Assembly: GCF_011043525.1 (NCBI RefSeq)
Contig: NZ_JAAKGO010000006.1
Location: 1-64,000 of the forward strand
Origin: Sphingobacterium sp. SGG-5
Lineage (GTDB): Bacteria; Bacteroidota; Bacteroidia; Sphingobacteriales; Sphingobacteriaceae
DNA: 64,000 nucleotides
Reading direction: 5' to 3'
Shown here piece by piece: positions 43,203 through 50,170 of this stretch. Within the stretch, counting starts at the first letter, position 1, and every line of letters begins with the position of its first letter. Below the pieces are notes generated by a model, which ran no database searches, was not told the origin of the DNA, and saw only the letters and a list, made by a program, of their open reading frames with translations. Both the position numbers and the translations under genes were made by a program.

Positions 43203-44084
43203 TTAGCCGATCTTCACGGATGTCATTGTCAGTGACCCGCCAACGGCTTTGTCGTTAAATAAAATTGTTTCTTCGTTCTTGTCTTTTACGGCAAGGGCGT
43301 ATAGTAAGGGCATGTAATGCTCCGGTGTAGGTACGGCCAAATGAAAGGGCTTACCTTGTTGATCGTATTGGATCAGGGACTTGTGGTCGTCGTTCAAGAT
43401 AAACTGCTTCATCTTTTCGTCGGCTTCTAACGCCCAATCGAATCCAAAGGTTTTGTTTAATTGTCGCCAGGCGACCATGCGGAGGTTGTGTACCATATTC
43501 CCGCTACCGATGATCAACACACCTTTTTCGCGGAGTGATTTCAATTCTTTTGCCAACTCGTAATGGTACTGCGGGCCTTGGTAGTAGTCCAGGCTCAACT
43601 GGATGACCGGAATATCGGCCTGGGGATACATGTGCCGGATTACTGACCAGGCACCGTGGTCGAGCCCCCATTTGTCATCCAGTCCGACATCTGTTTTCTG
43701 GATGAGTGACTGGGTTGCTTTTGCCAGATCAGGGCTTCCGGGTGCTGGGTATTGTACCTCGAACAATTCCTTGGGAAATCCACCGAAATCGTGTATAGTA
43801 GGTGGATTTTGCATGGCAGTCACAAAAGTACCCCGTGTCTCCCAATGTGCCGAAATACAGAGTATGGCATTAGGCTTAGGTATGGTGGTGGCAATTTTTC
43901 TAAAGCCTTCTACAAATTCGTTTTCCTCAATGGCATTCATTGGGCTACCGTGACCTAAAAACAGTACGGGCATTTTCGCTGTGCTGTTTAAAGGTGCAGT
44001 CATTTTATTCAATTCTTTGAGTTTCATTGCTGCTCCTGCTAATGGTAATACTGCTAGTGTTTTTAAAAATTCCAACTGATTCAT
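43203..44084 (-). CDS. ygiD: 4,5-DOPA extradiol dioxygenase family protein
   Basis: A 293-aa protein of the LigB/DODA family: LFLGHGSPMNAIE (His ligand), CISAHWET, WGLDHGAWSVIRHMYP, IGSGNMVHNLR and TPEHYMPLLYALAV. These His residues bind the catalytic metal. YgiD opens catechol rings such as DOPA. An N-terminal extension of about 35 residues with a hydrophobic stretch (FLKTLAVLPLAGAAM) resembles a signal or TAT remnant; an internal start at Met28 would give the usual length. An AraC regulator lies 93 bp upstream. Confidence 0.88.
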   Translation of the reverse strand: MNQLEFLKTLAVLPLAGAAMKLKELNKMTAPLNSTAKMPVLFLGHGSPMNAIEENEFVEGFRKIATTIPKPNAILCISAHWETRGTFVTAMQNPPTIHDFGGFPKELFEVQYPAPGSPDLAKATQSLIQKTDVGLDDKWGLDHGAWSVIRHMYPQADIPVIQLSLDYYQGPQYHYELAKELKSLREKGVLIIGSGNMVHNLRMVAWRQLNKTFGFDWALEADEKMKQFILNDDHKSLIQYDQQGKPFHLAVPTPEHYMPLLYALAVKDKNEETILFNDKAVGGSLTMTSVKIG

Positions 44085-44176
44085 AAATGATACGCCAGCG
44101 TAAATAAATAATCTATTACAAAGGTACCCTCATTGATGAAGAGTAGGTAACAGTATTCAGAAAAGGAGTTGTAGTT

Positions 44177-45010
44177 TTAGGAAATGAGACTCCTCATTTC
44201 GGTACGAAAGGCCGTAGGAGTCTGCCCAGTTCTCTTTTTAAATACTCTGGTAAAATAGGCTTTCTCACGGTATCCCAGTTCAAAACCGATCTCGGATACC
44301 GTCTTATCTGTCGTGGACAGTAAGTTTTTGGCTTCAATCAGTTTTCGGGTTTCAATGATTTCCGACACACTTTGCTGCAGCACATGGTGGCAAATATTGT
44401 TGAGATTGCGAGCCGACATGAACAGTTTTTCGGCATAATAATCGACACCTACATTTCTTCGAAAATTTTCTTCCAGTATGGCTAAGAAGTTTTTGAATGT
44501 AATATTCTGTGTGCTGAGCTGGTCGTCACCATTATCCGGTTTTAATTTTCTCCGCTCAGACTCGATCATAGTAAACACTGTTCCTAAGAGCTGCCGGATA
44601 ATGGCATAATCAGGCGAGGATTGCTTGATTTCTTCATCCATCATTTCGCAGAGTGTATCCAACCGCGTGAAGCAGGCATTCTCGGATAGTTCGATGCTGG
44701 CGTTGTCATGATAAAGGGAATACAGCTGAAAAATTGTCTCGGGAATAAATTCACTTTTAAAGCGAATAACCCACATGTGGCATTTACCATCCTTTATAAT
44801 GGGTTTTACCCGGTGTACTTTCCCTTTCGTTACAAAACTGACAAATGGTGCATGGAGCACCGTCGACTTAAAATCTATAAAGTGCTCAAGTTGTCCTTCC
44901 GTGCTGATGATGAGTTCTTCAAAATCATGGTAATGGGGCTCGTTTTCCGAAGCAATAATCTTTTCGGCTTCAGAGGCGTCAACCTGAAATATTTTGAAAG
45001 TCTCGATCAC
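44177..45010 (-). CDS. AraC-family transcriptional regulator (cupin sensor)
   Basis: A 277-aa protein with an N-terminal cupin-like half (NEPHYHDFEELIISTEGQLEHFIDF) and a C-terminal double HTH (VDYYAEKLFMSARNLNNICHHV ... TVSEIGFELGYREKAYFTRVFKKRTGQTPTAFR). It probably controls the ygiD/DUF3861 genes just downstream. Its 5' side faces the Rrf2 gene across a 100-bp divergent region that contains the operator at 45061-45081. Confidence 0.88.
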   Translation of the reverse strand: MIETFKIFQVDASEAEKIIASENEPHYHDFEELIISTEGQLEHFIDFKSTVLHAPFVSFVTKGKVHRVKPIIKDGKCHMWVIRFKSEFIPETIFQLYSLYHDNASIELSENACFTRLDTLCEMMDEEIKQSSPDYAIIRQLLGTVFTMIESERRKLKPDNGDDQLSTQNITFKNFLAILEENFRRNVGVDYYAEKLFMSARNLNNICHHVLQQSVSEIIETRKLIEAKNLLSTTDKTVSEIGFELGYREKAYFTRVFKKRTGQTPTAFRTEMRSLIS

Positions 45011-45060
45011 GGTTATAAAAATATGAAAATTAGCTGATTAATTTTAAGTCAGCGACTTTA

Positions 45061-45103
45061 TTGTAATAATATTTGTTACAATTAAAATTTATTTCTACCT
45101 TTG
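45061..45103 (+). promoter_or_regulatory. Promoter and operator of the Rrf2-type gene
   Basis: -33 TTTG (45072-45075), 20-bp spacer, -7 TACCTTTG (45096-45103): the best full promoter in the window, ending 7 bp before the ATG. An inverted repeat TTGTAAT-N7-GTTACAA (45061-45081) covers the -33 element. The same arrangement recurs at 45538-45556, suggesting autoregulation. Confidence 0.65.
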
Positions 45104-45110
45104 TACCGTT

Positions 45111-45521
45111 ATGAACAATACAAGATTTGCAACGTTGATACATATCCTTACGATTTTGGCCAAAAATCCAGGTCAATGGGTGAGTTCGGACTGGATTGCC
45201 CAGAGCATACATATCAATCCGGTTATTGTTCGGAAGGAATTGAGTGTCCTGCAGGAAATGGGTTGGGTAATCAGTAAGAAAGGAAAGGAAGGTGGTTCGA
45301 TGTTAGATGTTTCAAGTTGTGAAATTTCGCTGGCAGATATATACAAAGCGGTAAAAAATTCGAACATCTTGGGAAAGAAGAATCCTTGTACCAACACGGC
45401 ATGTTCGATCGGAAAAAAAATCAACAAGGAACTGGAAAGCTTGTTTGCTGAAACGGACGATATTGTTTTTGATGCACTTCAACATCGAACTTTGAGAAGT
45501 TTTGTAGAGCAATTTGATTAA
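45111..45521 (+). CDS. Rrf2-family transcriptional regulator (YwnA-like)
   Basis: A 136-aa winged-helix protein: RFATLIHILTILAKNPGQWVSSDWIAQSIHINPVIVRKELSVLQEMGWV is the HTH, with a wing (SKKGKEGGSML) and the dimerisation helix after residue 100. Cys93 and Cys98 (NPCTNTACSIGK) lie where IscR/NsrR-type members hold their cluster ligands, but the third cysteine is missing, so a thiol redox switch is more likely than an Fe-S cluster. In Bacillus, ywnA (Rrf2) neighbours ywnB (NAD(P)-binding), the same pair as here. The start lies 7 bp after the -7 element, so the mRNA may be leaderless. Confidence 0.88.
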   Translation: MNNTRFATLIHILTILAKNPGQWVSSDWIAQSIHINPVIVRKELSVLQEMGWVISKKGKEGGSMLDVSSCEISLADIYKAVKNSNILGKKNPCTNTACSIGKKINKELESLFAETDDIVFDALQHRTLRSFVEQFD

Positions 45522-45537
45522 TTTTTTTGAGCTAAAA

Positions 45538-45556
45538 TGTAACACAAACTGTTACA
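45538..45556 (+). promoter_or_regulatory. Second Rrf2-type operator, upstream of the redox genes
   Basis: TGTAAC (45538-45543), 7-bp spacer, GTTACA (45551-45556): the same 6-7-6 palindrome as TGTAAT-N7-GTTACA at 45062-45080. It lies 64 bp before the ATG of the NAD(P)-binding gene. Confidence 0.6.
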
Positions 45557-45619
45557 AAATAGGAGTAAAAGTATAATCAGTGACAAGAAACTATTAAAAA
45601 TATATATAAATATAAACAA

Positions 45620-46267
45620 ATGAAAGTAGCAATTATCGGAGCAACAGGATTTTTAGGCTCCAATTTCGTAAAAGAAGCCAGCAGCAGAGGTTTGGAAGTG
45701 ACAGCTATCGCCCGTAAGGCCGATAAGGTAGCAGGTGATCAGGTAAACAAGCTATCTCTCGATGTCAACAATGTAGATGAACTTGCTGAGGCTTTGGCTG
45801 GACATGATGTTGTCGTGAGTGCGTTTAATGCAGGCTGGACAAATCCGAATATCTATGGGGATTTCATTGCCGGATCTCAGGCTATTCAGCAAGCGGTGAA
45901 AAAATCGGGCGTCAAACGATTGATCGTTATCGGTGGTGCTGGCAGCCTGTATGTGGCCGAAGACCTGCAATTGATAGATACGCCTGACTTTCCAGCGGAA
46001 TACAAACCGGGCGCATCTGCGGCAAGGGATTATCTGAACATTCTTAAGGAGGAAAAAGAACTCGATTGGGTCTTCTTTAGCCCTGCTATCGAAATGCACG
46101 CCGGTATCGCGACCGGGCGAACAGGAAAATATCGTTTAGGGAAAGATCATCCGGTTTTTGACGCGAACAACGTATCCCGATTGTCGGGTGAGGATGTAGC
46201 CGTAGTGATTTTAGATGAAGTTGAAAATCCGAAGCATCATCAGGAACGGTTTACAGCAGCGTATTAG
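45620..46267 (+). CDS. NAD(P)-binding protein (atypical SDR, YwnB/NmrA-like)
   Basis: A 215-aa protein with an N-terminal Rossmann motif (VAIIGATGFLGSNFVKEA), GHDVVVSAFNAGW, VKRLIVIGGAGSLYV and WVFFSPAIEMHAGIATGRTGKYRLG. It belongs with NAD(P)H-binding atypical short-chain dehydrogenases that often lie under redox-sensing regulators. Substrate unknown. First gene of a set with DoxX and DsbA, under the proposed Rrf2 operator. Confidence 0.85.
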   Translation: MKVAIIGATGFLGSNFVKEASSRGLEVTAIARKADKVAGDQVNKLSLDVNNVDELAEALAGHDVVVSAFNAGWTNPNIYGDFIAGSQAIQQAVKKSGVKRLIVIGGAGSLYVAEDLQLIDTPDFPAEYKPGASAARDYLNILKEEKELDWVFFSPAIEMHAGIATGRTGKYRLGKDHPVFDANNVSRLSGEDVAVVILDEVENPKHHQERFTAAY

Positions 46268-46308
46268 GAATGAAGGGATTAATAATAGTCAAATAGTTTA
46301 TTTAAGCA

Positions 46309-46713
46309 ATGGAACAACGTAATTTAAATATCGGATTGTTAATTTTCCGGTTGAACTTTGGTGTGTGGATGCTTTTTCACGGTGTATATAAATTGATCAA
46401 CGGTATAGGCGGCATCAAAGGGATGTTGGCCGATATTGGTTTACCGCACTTTTTGGCATACGGCGTGCACATGGGTGAGACTCTTGCGCCGATATTGATG
46501 ATTTTGGGCTATAGAACTAAATTGGCATCGTTGGTGTATACCTTGGTGATGATTGTTGCCTTTGGTATGGCACATTTCGATAACTTCTTTGAACTCGGAA
46601 AATCGGGTGCATGGGCCCATGAAACGATAGCTTTATTCCTTTTCGGCGGATTAGGACTGACCTTTACCGGTGCTGGAAAATACGCATTGTCATCAATACA
46701 TAAGTGGGATTAA
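46309..46713 (+). CDS. DoxX family membrane protein
   Basis: A 134-aa protein with four membrane helices: LLIFRLNFGVWMLFHGVYKLINGIGGIKGML, FLAYGVHMGETLAPILMILGYRTKLASLVYTLVMIVAFGMAHF and a terminal helix near 103-123. The LF(H)G..K pattern is that of DoxX/YphA proteins. Such proteins accompany thiol-redox and oxidative-stress genes. 41 bp after the NAD(P)-binding gene and 20 bp before the DsbA gene. Confidence 0.87.
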   Translation: MEQRNLNIGLLIFRLNFGVWMLFHGVYKLINGIGGIKGMLADIGLPHFLAYGVHMGETLAPILMILGYRTKLASLVYTLVMIVAFGMAHFDNFFELGKSGAWAHETIALFLFGGLGLTFTGAGKYALSSIHKWD

Positions 46714-46733
46714 ACAATTAAAAAGAAAATGAT

Positions 46734-47441
46734 ATGAAAATAGAAATCTGGAGCGATGTGATGTGTCCTTTTTGTTACATCGGAAAACGGAATTTTGAAA
46801 CGGCGTTGGAGCAATTTGTAGATAAGAATCATGTTGAAGTGATTTGGAAAAGCTTTCAGTTGGATCCCTCAATTCCTGAAGTTGCCGAAGAGAGTCAGGA
46901 AGACTATCTGATAAAGCGTAAAGGGATGGGTCGGGAACAAGTGAAGGAGATGTTGGCTTATGTGACGCAAACGGCTAAACACGTAGGGCTGGATTATAAT
47001 CTGGATAAATCGGTTATGGTTAATTCAAGGAAGGCTCATCAGCTGATACAGTTTGCCAAAACGAAAGGTTTGGGAGATCAGGCGGAAGAGCGGTTATTCC
47101 AGGCATTTTTTACCGAAGGAAAAAATATAGCTGAGTTGGAGACCCTAACTCAATTAGGTAAAGACATCGGTCTCGATGAAAGCGAACTACAGAAGGCTTT
47201 TACAGATACGACGTACAATGAAGCCATGGAGCGAGACATTCAGGAAGCGCGTAATCTTGGTGTTACGGGTGTGCCTTTCTTTGTATTCGACCGGAAGTAC
47301 GCGGTCTCAGGTGCACAGCCCACACAGGCTTTTTCTGAAACATTGACCAAATCTTTCACGGAGTGGAGGAAGTCAAATCCTGAAGTAAAATTGGATATTG
47401 TTCAGGGACAAAGTTGTACGACAGATGGGAGGTGTGATTAG
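46734..47441 (+). CDS. DsbA-family oxidoreductase (FrnE-like)
   Basis: A 235-aa cytoplasmic protein with thioredoxin-fold start IEIWSDVMCPFCYIGKRNFE (active CPFC), the family motif SRKAHQLIQFAKTKG, and late VTGVPFFVFDRKYAVSGAQ (cis-Pro region). A C-terminal pair of cysteines (SCTTDGRCD) extends past the fold, a feature of FrnE-type proteins that may form a second disulfide. It probably handles thiol/disulfide exchange under electrophile or oxidative stress, consistent with the Rrf2 control proposed for this set. Confidence 0.9.
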   Translation: MKIEIWSDVMCPFCYIGKRNFETALEQFVDKNHVEVIWKSFQLDPSIPEVAEESQEDYLIKRKGMGREQVKEMLAYVTQTAKHVGLDYNLDKSVMVNSRKAHQLIQFAKTKGLGDQAEERLFQAFFTEGKNIAELETLTQLGKDIGLDESELQKAFTDTTYNEAMERDIQEARNLGVTGVPFFVFDRKYAVSGAQPTQAFSETLTKSFTEWRKSNPEVKLDIVQGQSCTTDGRCD

Positions 47442-47507
47442 AAGGTAAGGTCGGGAATGATCCAGTAAAACCTCTAATTTGGACGATACTCAATGATACT
47501 CCTAAAC

Positions 47508-47549
47508 GAAAAAAAGTTGGTGTTCAGCGGTATCGCTTTAAACCAACTT
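47508..47549 (-). terminator. Terminator-like hairpin next to the att fragment
   Basis: On minus, AAGTTGGT (47549-47542) pairs with ACCAACTT (47521-47514) and is followed by a T-run. It lies beyond the tRNA 3' fragment in the same order as the terminator lies beyond the intact tRNA-Glu, so the duplicated end carries its own terminator. Confidence 0.6.
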
Positions 47550-47555
47550 TATTGC

Positions 47556-47588
47556 TTTTCTGTAGCCCGTAGGGAAAATCGAACACCA
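47556..47588 (-). other. Partial duplicate of the tRNA-Glu 3' end (candidate att site)
   Basis: TTTTCTGTAGCCCGTAGGG (47556-47574) is identical to 48230-48248, the 3' end of tRNA-Glu and its flank. Similarity continues with one indel (AATCGAAC). The fragment has the same orientation as the tRNA and lies about 670 bp from it on its 3' side, the geometry left by an element integrated into a tRNA 3' end. Confidence 0.7.
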
Positions 47589-47623
47589 TTTTTTGTCTAA
47601 AAAAATGACCATTTCAAGCCAAA

Positions 47624-47980
47624 TCAAAATAAGTCATTCGCAGATGAAACACATTTTTCAATAGGTGTCTCTCCAAATCCGTTAGTATTCTTTGACTGAA
47701 TGATATAAACATCTATTATTGAATTTCTTTTGCCATCTATGAGGTCTGAGTCCCTTTGAACTAATTCAGTATTCACAAAAGTATAAATAGAATCTATGCC
47801 TCCATCTCCTCCATTGTCAACTATTCCTTCTTCTAGCTCATCATACGATAGTTCAAAATTTTTCAATACTTGCTCAGTGACAAATAAATGAAAATAATCG
47901 TCTTCTTTTAACGATGATTCAAGAGATATTTTCTGCTGTTCAAGTAATGTGTTTAATATTATTTGCTGATTTGTTGTCAT
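47624..47980 (-). pseudogene. Truncated AIPR-type (abortive infection/phage resistance) protein, N-terminal fragment
   Basis: 118 aa: DDYFHLFVTEQVLKNFELSYDELEEGIVDNGGDGGIDSIYTFVNTEL ... DVYIIQSKNTNGFGETPIEKCVSSANDLF. This is the start of AIPR-like proteins, in which (G/N)DGGID and the following (I/V)IQSK form a restriction-endonuclease-like core. Full-length relatives have several hundred residues; here the frame stops after NDLF and the rest is missing. It lies inside the tRNA-bounded remnant. The short product might be inert; no downstream partner gene is present. Confidence 0.7.
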
Positions 47981-48196
47981 ATTTTATGTCTTATTTTAAA
48001 ATGAGGGCGAACTCACAAATATATAAATCTTCTACAACTAAAAATGCGCAGCAAAATACAGATCGACTTCTTTAAGATTAATTCTGGGAAATGTGTGTAA
48101 AAAACTAAATCTTTGTCTATATTATTTGTGCTATTTTTTGTCCAAAACAGCCCAAATCAAACCAAATTAATTCGCCCTATTTCGCGACCTATGGCA
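47981..48196. other. AT-rich non-coding part of the tRNA-bounded remnant
   Basis: Clearly more AT-rich than the flanking genes and without open frames. A segment near 48137-48170 (TTTTTTGTCCAAAAC ... CAAATCAAACCAAAT) resembles sequence just inside the other boundary near 47590-47630, perhaps an old terminal repeat. Confidence 0.45.
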
Positions 48197-48228
48197 TAAA
48201 AAAAGCACCAATCGTGTGTGATTGATGC
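48197..48228 (-). terminator. Terminator of tRNA-Glu
   Basis: On minus, GCATCAATC pairs with GATTGGTGC (9 bp, one G:T), 6-nt loop, followed by a run of T. It lies 9 nt beyond the tRNA 3' end. Confidence 0.8.
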
Positions 48229-48236
48229 GTTTTCTG

Positions 48237-48308
48237 TAGCCCGTAGGGGAATCGAACCCCTGTTTCAAGAATGAAAATCTTGCGTCCTAACCCCTAGACG
48301 AACGGGCC
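48237..48308 (-). tRNA. tRNA-Glu (anticodon UUC)
   Basis: Minus strand: acceptor GGCCCGT pairs with ACGGGCT, D-arm TCTAGGGGTTAGGA, anticodon stem CAAGA/TCTTG with loop TTTTCAT giving UUC, T-arm AGGGGTTCGATTCCCCT. The length is 72-73 nt and CCA is not encoded. It serves as integration target for the remnant on its 3' side. Confidence 0.95.
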
Positions 48309-48398
48309 TTTTTATTTGGTGCTGCAAATATAGAATTCTTTTTTATAACGGCAAAACAATTTGGAAAAATAAGAGGAGTTTATCTCGTTTAGTAGAGG

Positions 48399-48728
48399 CT
48401 ATGACAAAAATGGAGTGATAGCCATCATATCAACCCTGTCGTGCGACGCATGATAAAGGCATTGGTTGCCCTGTATAACGAGTACCTGTGGAGATTCGTG
48501 AACAACCTGCCATTTCTCCGTTATTTTGTTTGAAAGATCACGATGCTGAAGGAGGTCGAGATAATAGAATGGGATATGACTTGGAATGCGATCTGATTCG
48601 AACTCGAGACTCCGTTTCGCCATACCACTTACAGGACATCGGGTGCTGTGTTTGAAAATCACCGCGATCTCTGCCGATTCCCAAATGGCATCTAATTGGG
48701 CCGATGAGTTTAAATCAATCCAGTTCAT
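48399..48728 (-). CDS. ytxJ: Bacillithiol-system redox protein YtxJ (monothiol bacilliredoxin)
   Basis: A 109-aa thioredoxin-fold protein with the YtxJ motif FKHSTRCPVSGMAKRSLE (single active Cys31), YYLDLLQHRDLSNKITEKWQVVHESPQVLVI and a C-terminal Leu-Ser. YtxJ belongs with bacillithiol-dependent de-thiolation; its presence implies bacillithiol as a low-molecular-weight thiol. It is 3 bp after the small lipoprotein gene. Confidence 0.9.
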   Translation of the reverse strand: MNWIDLNSSAQLDAIWESAEIAVIFKHSTRCPVSGMAKRSLEFESDRIPSHIPFYYLDLLQHRDLSNKITEKWQVVHESPQVLVIQGNQCLYHASHDRVDMMAITPFLS

Positions 48729-48731
48729 GAT

Positions 48732-48860
48732 TTATTTTGTTCTACTTTTCTTCTTGACATAGGTGCTGTATGCAGCGCAGTCAGACTGTAGGGTACAAGA
48801 GGAGAGGATCGCTGTTCCTAGAATCAATATACACCATAAAAGAACGATCGAACGTCTCAT
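48732..48860 (-). CDS. Small lipoprotein, hypothetical
   Basis: A 42-aa product from ATG 48860: MRRSIVLLWCILILGTAILSSC gives a signal with lipobox (Cys22), leaving about 20 residues (TLQSDCAAYSTYVKKKSRTK) with a CAAYS-like motif seen in other tiny Bacteroidota lipoproteins. It fits exactly between ribH and ytxJ (1 and 3 bp gaps), which supports it as a gene. A longer reading from 48929 would overlap ribH and was rejected. Confidence 0.6.
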   Translation of the reverse strand: MRRSIVLLWCILILGTAILSSCTLQSDCAAYSTYVKKKSRTK

Positions 48861-48861
48861 A

Positions 48862-49350
48862 TTAATTTGATTTATGGATATGCGCCATTTGTATCGCTGT
48901 GATGGCTGCTTCCTCACCTTTATTGCCATGTTTTCCCCCGGCTCTATCCAAAGCCTGCTGCAGGTTATCTGTCGTTAGAACGCCGAAAATTACAGGTTTA
49001 TTATGTTTTATAGAAACATTCGCGATGCCATTGGCGACCGCTTCACAGATGAAGTCAAAATGTCTGGTCTCTCCCTGGATCACACAACCTAAGCATATAA
49101 CAGCATCCCACGCCGTATTGCGCAAAATCATATCTGCCCCAGATATCAGCTCGTAACTGCCTGGAACGTGAATAACCTGAATATCATTTTCAGCAACACC
49201 GTACTGCAGAAGACCATCAATGGCCCCACTCAAGAGTGCTCCAGTTACCTGTGCATTCCATTGGGATACAACAACTGCAAACTTAAGACCCGCAGCACGT
49301 TGTACATCAATATGAGAAAAGTCCGATAGATTTTTTAAGCTACTGGCCAT
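48862..49350 (-). CDS. ribH: 6,7-dimethyl-8-ribityllumazine synthase
   Basis: A 162-aa protein with VVSQWNAQVTGALLSGA, VPGSYELISGADM, CLGCVIQGETRHFDFICEA (active His), KPVIFGVLTTDNLQQALDRAGGKHGNKGEEAA: all RibH landmarks. It makes the riboflavin precursor from ArP and DHBP. It is 30 bp after a TPR gene and followed by the small lipoprotein and ytxJ, forming a minus-strand operon. No FMN riboswitch is seen upstream. Confidence 0.95.
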   Translation of the reverse strand: MASSLKNLSDFSHIDVQRAAGLKFAVVVSQWNAQVTGALLSGAIDGLLQYGVAENDIQVIHVPGSYELISGADMILRNTAWDAVICLGCVIQGETRHFDFICEAVANGIANVSIKHNKPVIFGVLTTDNLQQALDRAGGKHGNKGEEAAITAIQMAHIHKSN

Positions 49351-49380
49351 AATAATAAGCTATTTAGATATTATCCCCCC

Positions 49381-50037
49381 TTAACGCTTGGCTTGTACAC
49401 GTCCTAACGGACCGTCGATCGTAGAAGCTTCTGTGCTTTGTGGGAAATCATTCTTTATACGTGCATAAGCTTCTTCCGCTTTATCCAGCTCACCAAGTTG
49501 CTCATAGACTAATCCCAGTTTTTTCAGGAACAACGGCGTAGTGTAAGAGTTTGTAGCTTTAGCCACAGCTTTTTTATAGTAGTTCGCTGCGTTATTATAA
49601 TCCTGGCTCTCCGAATAGGCGTCGCCGATTAATCCAGTGACCAATGGATCTAAAATTTCACTGCCCGTATCGCTATATTTTTTCAAATATTTGATAGCTT
49701 CCTGAAAATTTTGCTGACGTAAGTAAAGGCCGCCTAAGTATGCGTTTGCTATATTTGCAGAAGGTGTATTGGAGTATTCCTCGGCGATTTCCTTAAAGCC
49801 GATAAACGGTCCGTCGCCTTCAATGGCCTTATTCTGCAAAGAGTCAATTAAAGCAAATTCCTCGGCTTTATACATGGCATCAGCCGCTTTACCGGCACGC
49901 GGTTCTAAATAAAGCTTCTGGTAACCGATATAGAGTAAAATAAGAACAATAATTCCCCCCACGATAAAGACAATGCTTTTTTGGTTATCCTGGAAAAATG
50001 CGCCTTTTTTTTCTGTTTTATTATTCGTCGCTGGCAT
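49381..50037 (-). CDS. Membrane-anchored tetratricopeptide-repeat protein (YfgM-like)
   Basis: 218 aa from ATG 50037 (MPATNNKTEKKGAFFQDNQ). One membrane helix (IVFIVGGIIVLILLYIGYQKLYLEP, about 22-46), then periplasmic TPRs (AYLGGLYLRQQNFQEAIKYLKK, LIGDAYSESQDYNNAANYYKKA, KLGLVYEQLGELDKAEEAYARI). It resembles YfgM-type ancillary TPR proteins in topology. Upstream of ribH; likely a conserved pair in this group. Confidence 0.85.
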   Translation of the reverse strand: MPATNNKTEKKGAFFQDNQKSIVFIVGGIIVLILLYIGYQKLYLEPRAGKAADAMYKAEEFALIDSLQNKAIEGDGPFIGFKEIAEEYSNTPSANIANAYLGGLYLRQQNFQEAIKYLKKYSDTGSEILDPLVTGLIGDAYSESQDYNNAANYYKKAVAKATNSYTTPLFLKKLGLVYEQLGELDKAEEAYARIKNDFPQSTEASTIDGPLGRVQAKR

Positions 50038-50170
50038 TAGTTTATATTTAATGTAAATTACGGAACGCAAAAATACACTTTTCTATATACTTTCCATATT
50101 TTATTCGCATAAAAATACTTCATATAGCGTGGTAGCGTGATGCCATGACATGTGCTTATGAGAAGGAACG

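Larger units (their letters stand above)
47442..47623. other. Intergenic stretch with tRNA-Glu 3' duplicate and hairpin
   Basis: Apart from the att-like tRNA fragment and the hairpin listed separately, nothing coding was seen. The sequence becomes visibly AT-rich from about 47590 onward, the inner edge of the presumed element. Confidence 0.4.

Noticed and set aside
49351..49380. FMN riboswitch before ribH
   Set aside because: Only 30 bp separate ribH from the TPR gene and no conserved RFN elements are visible.
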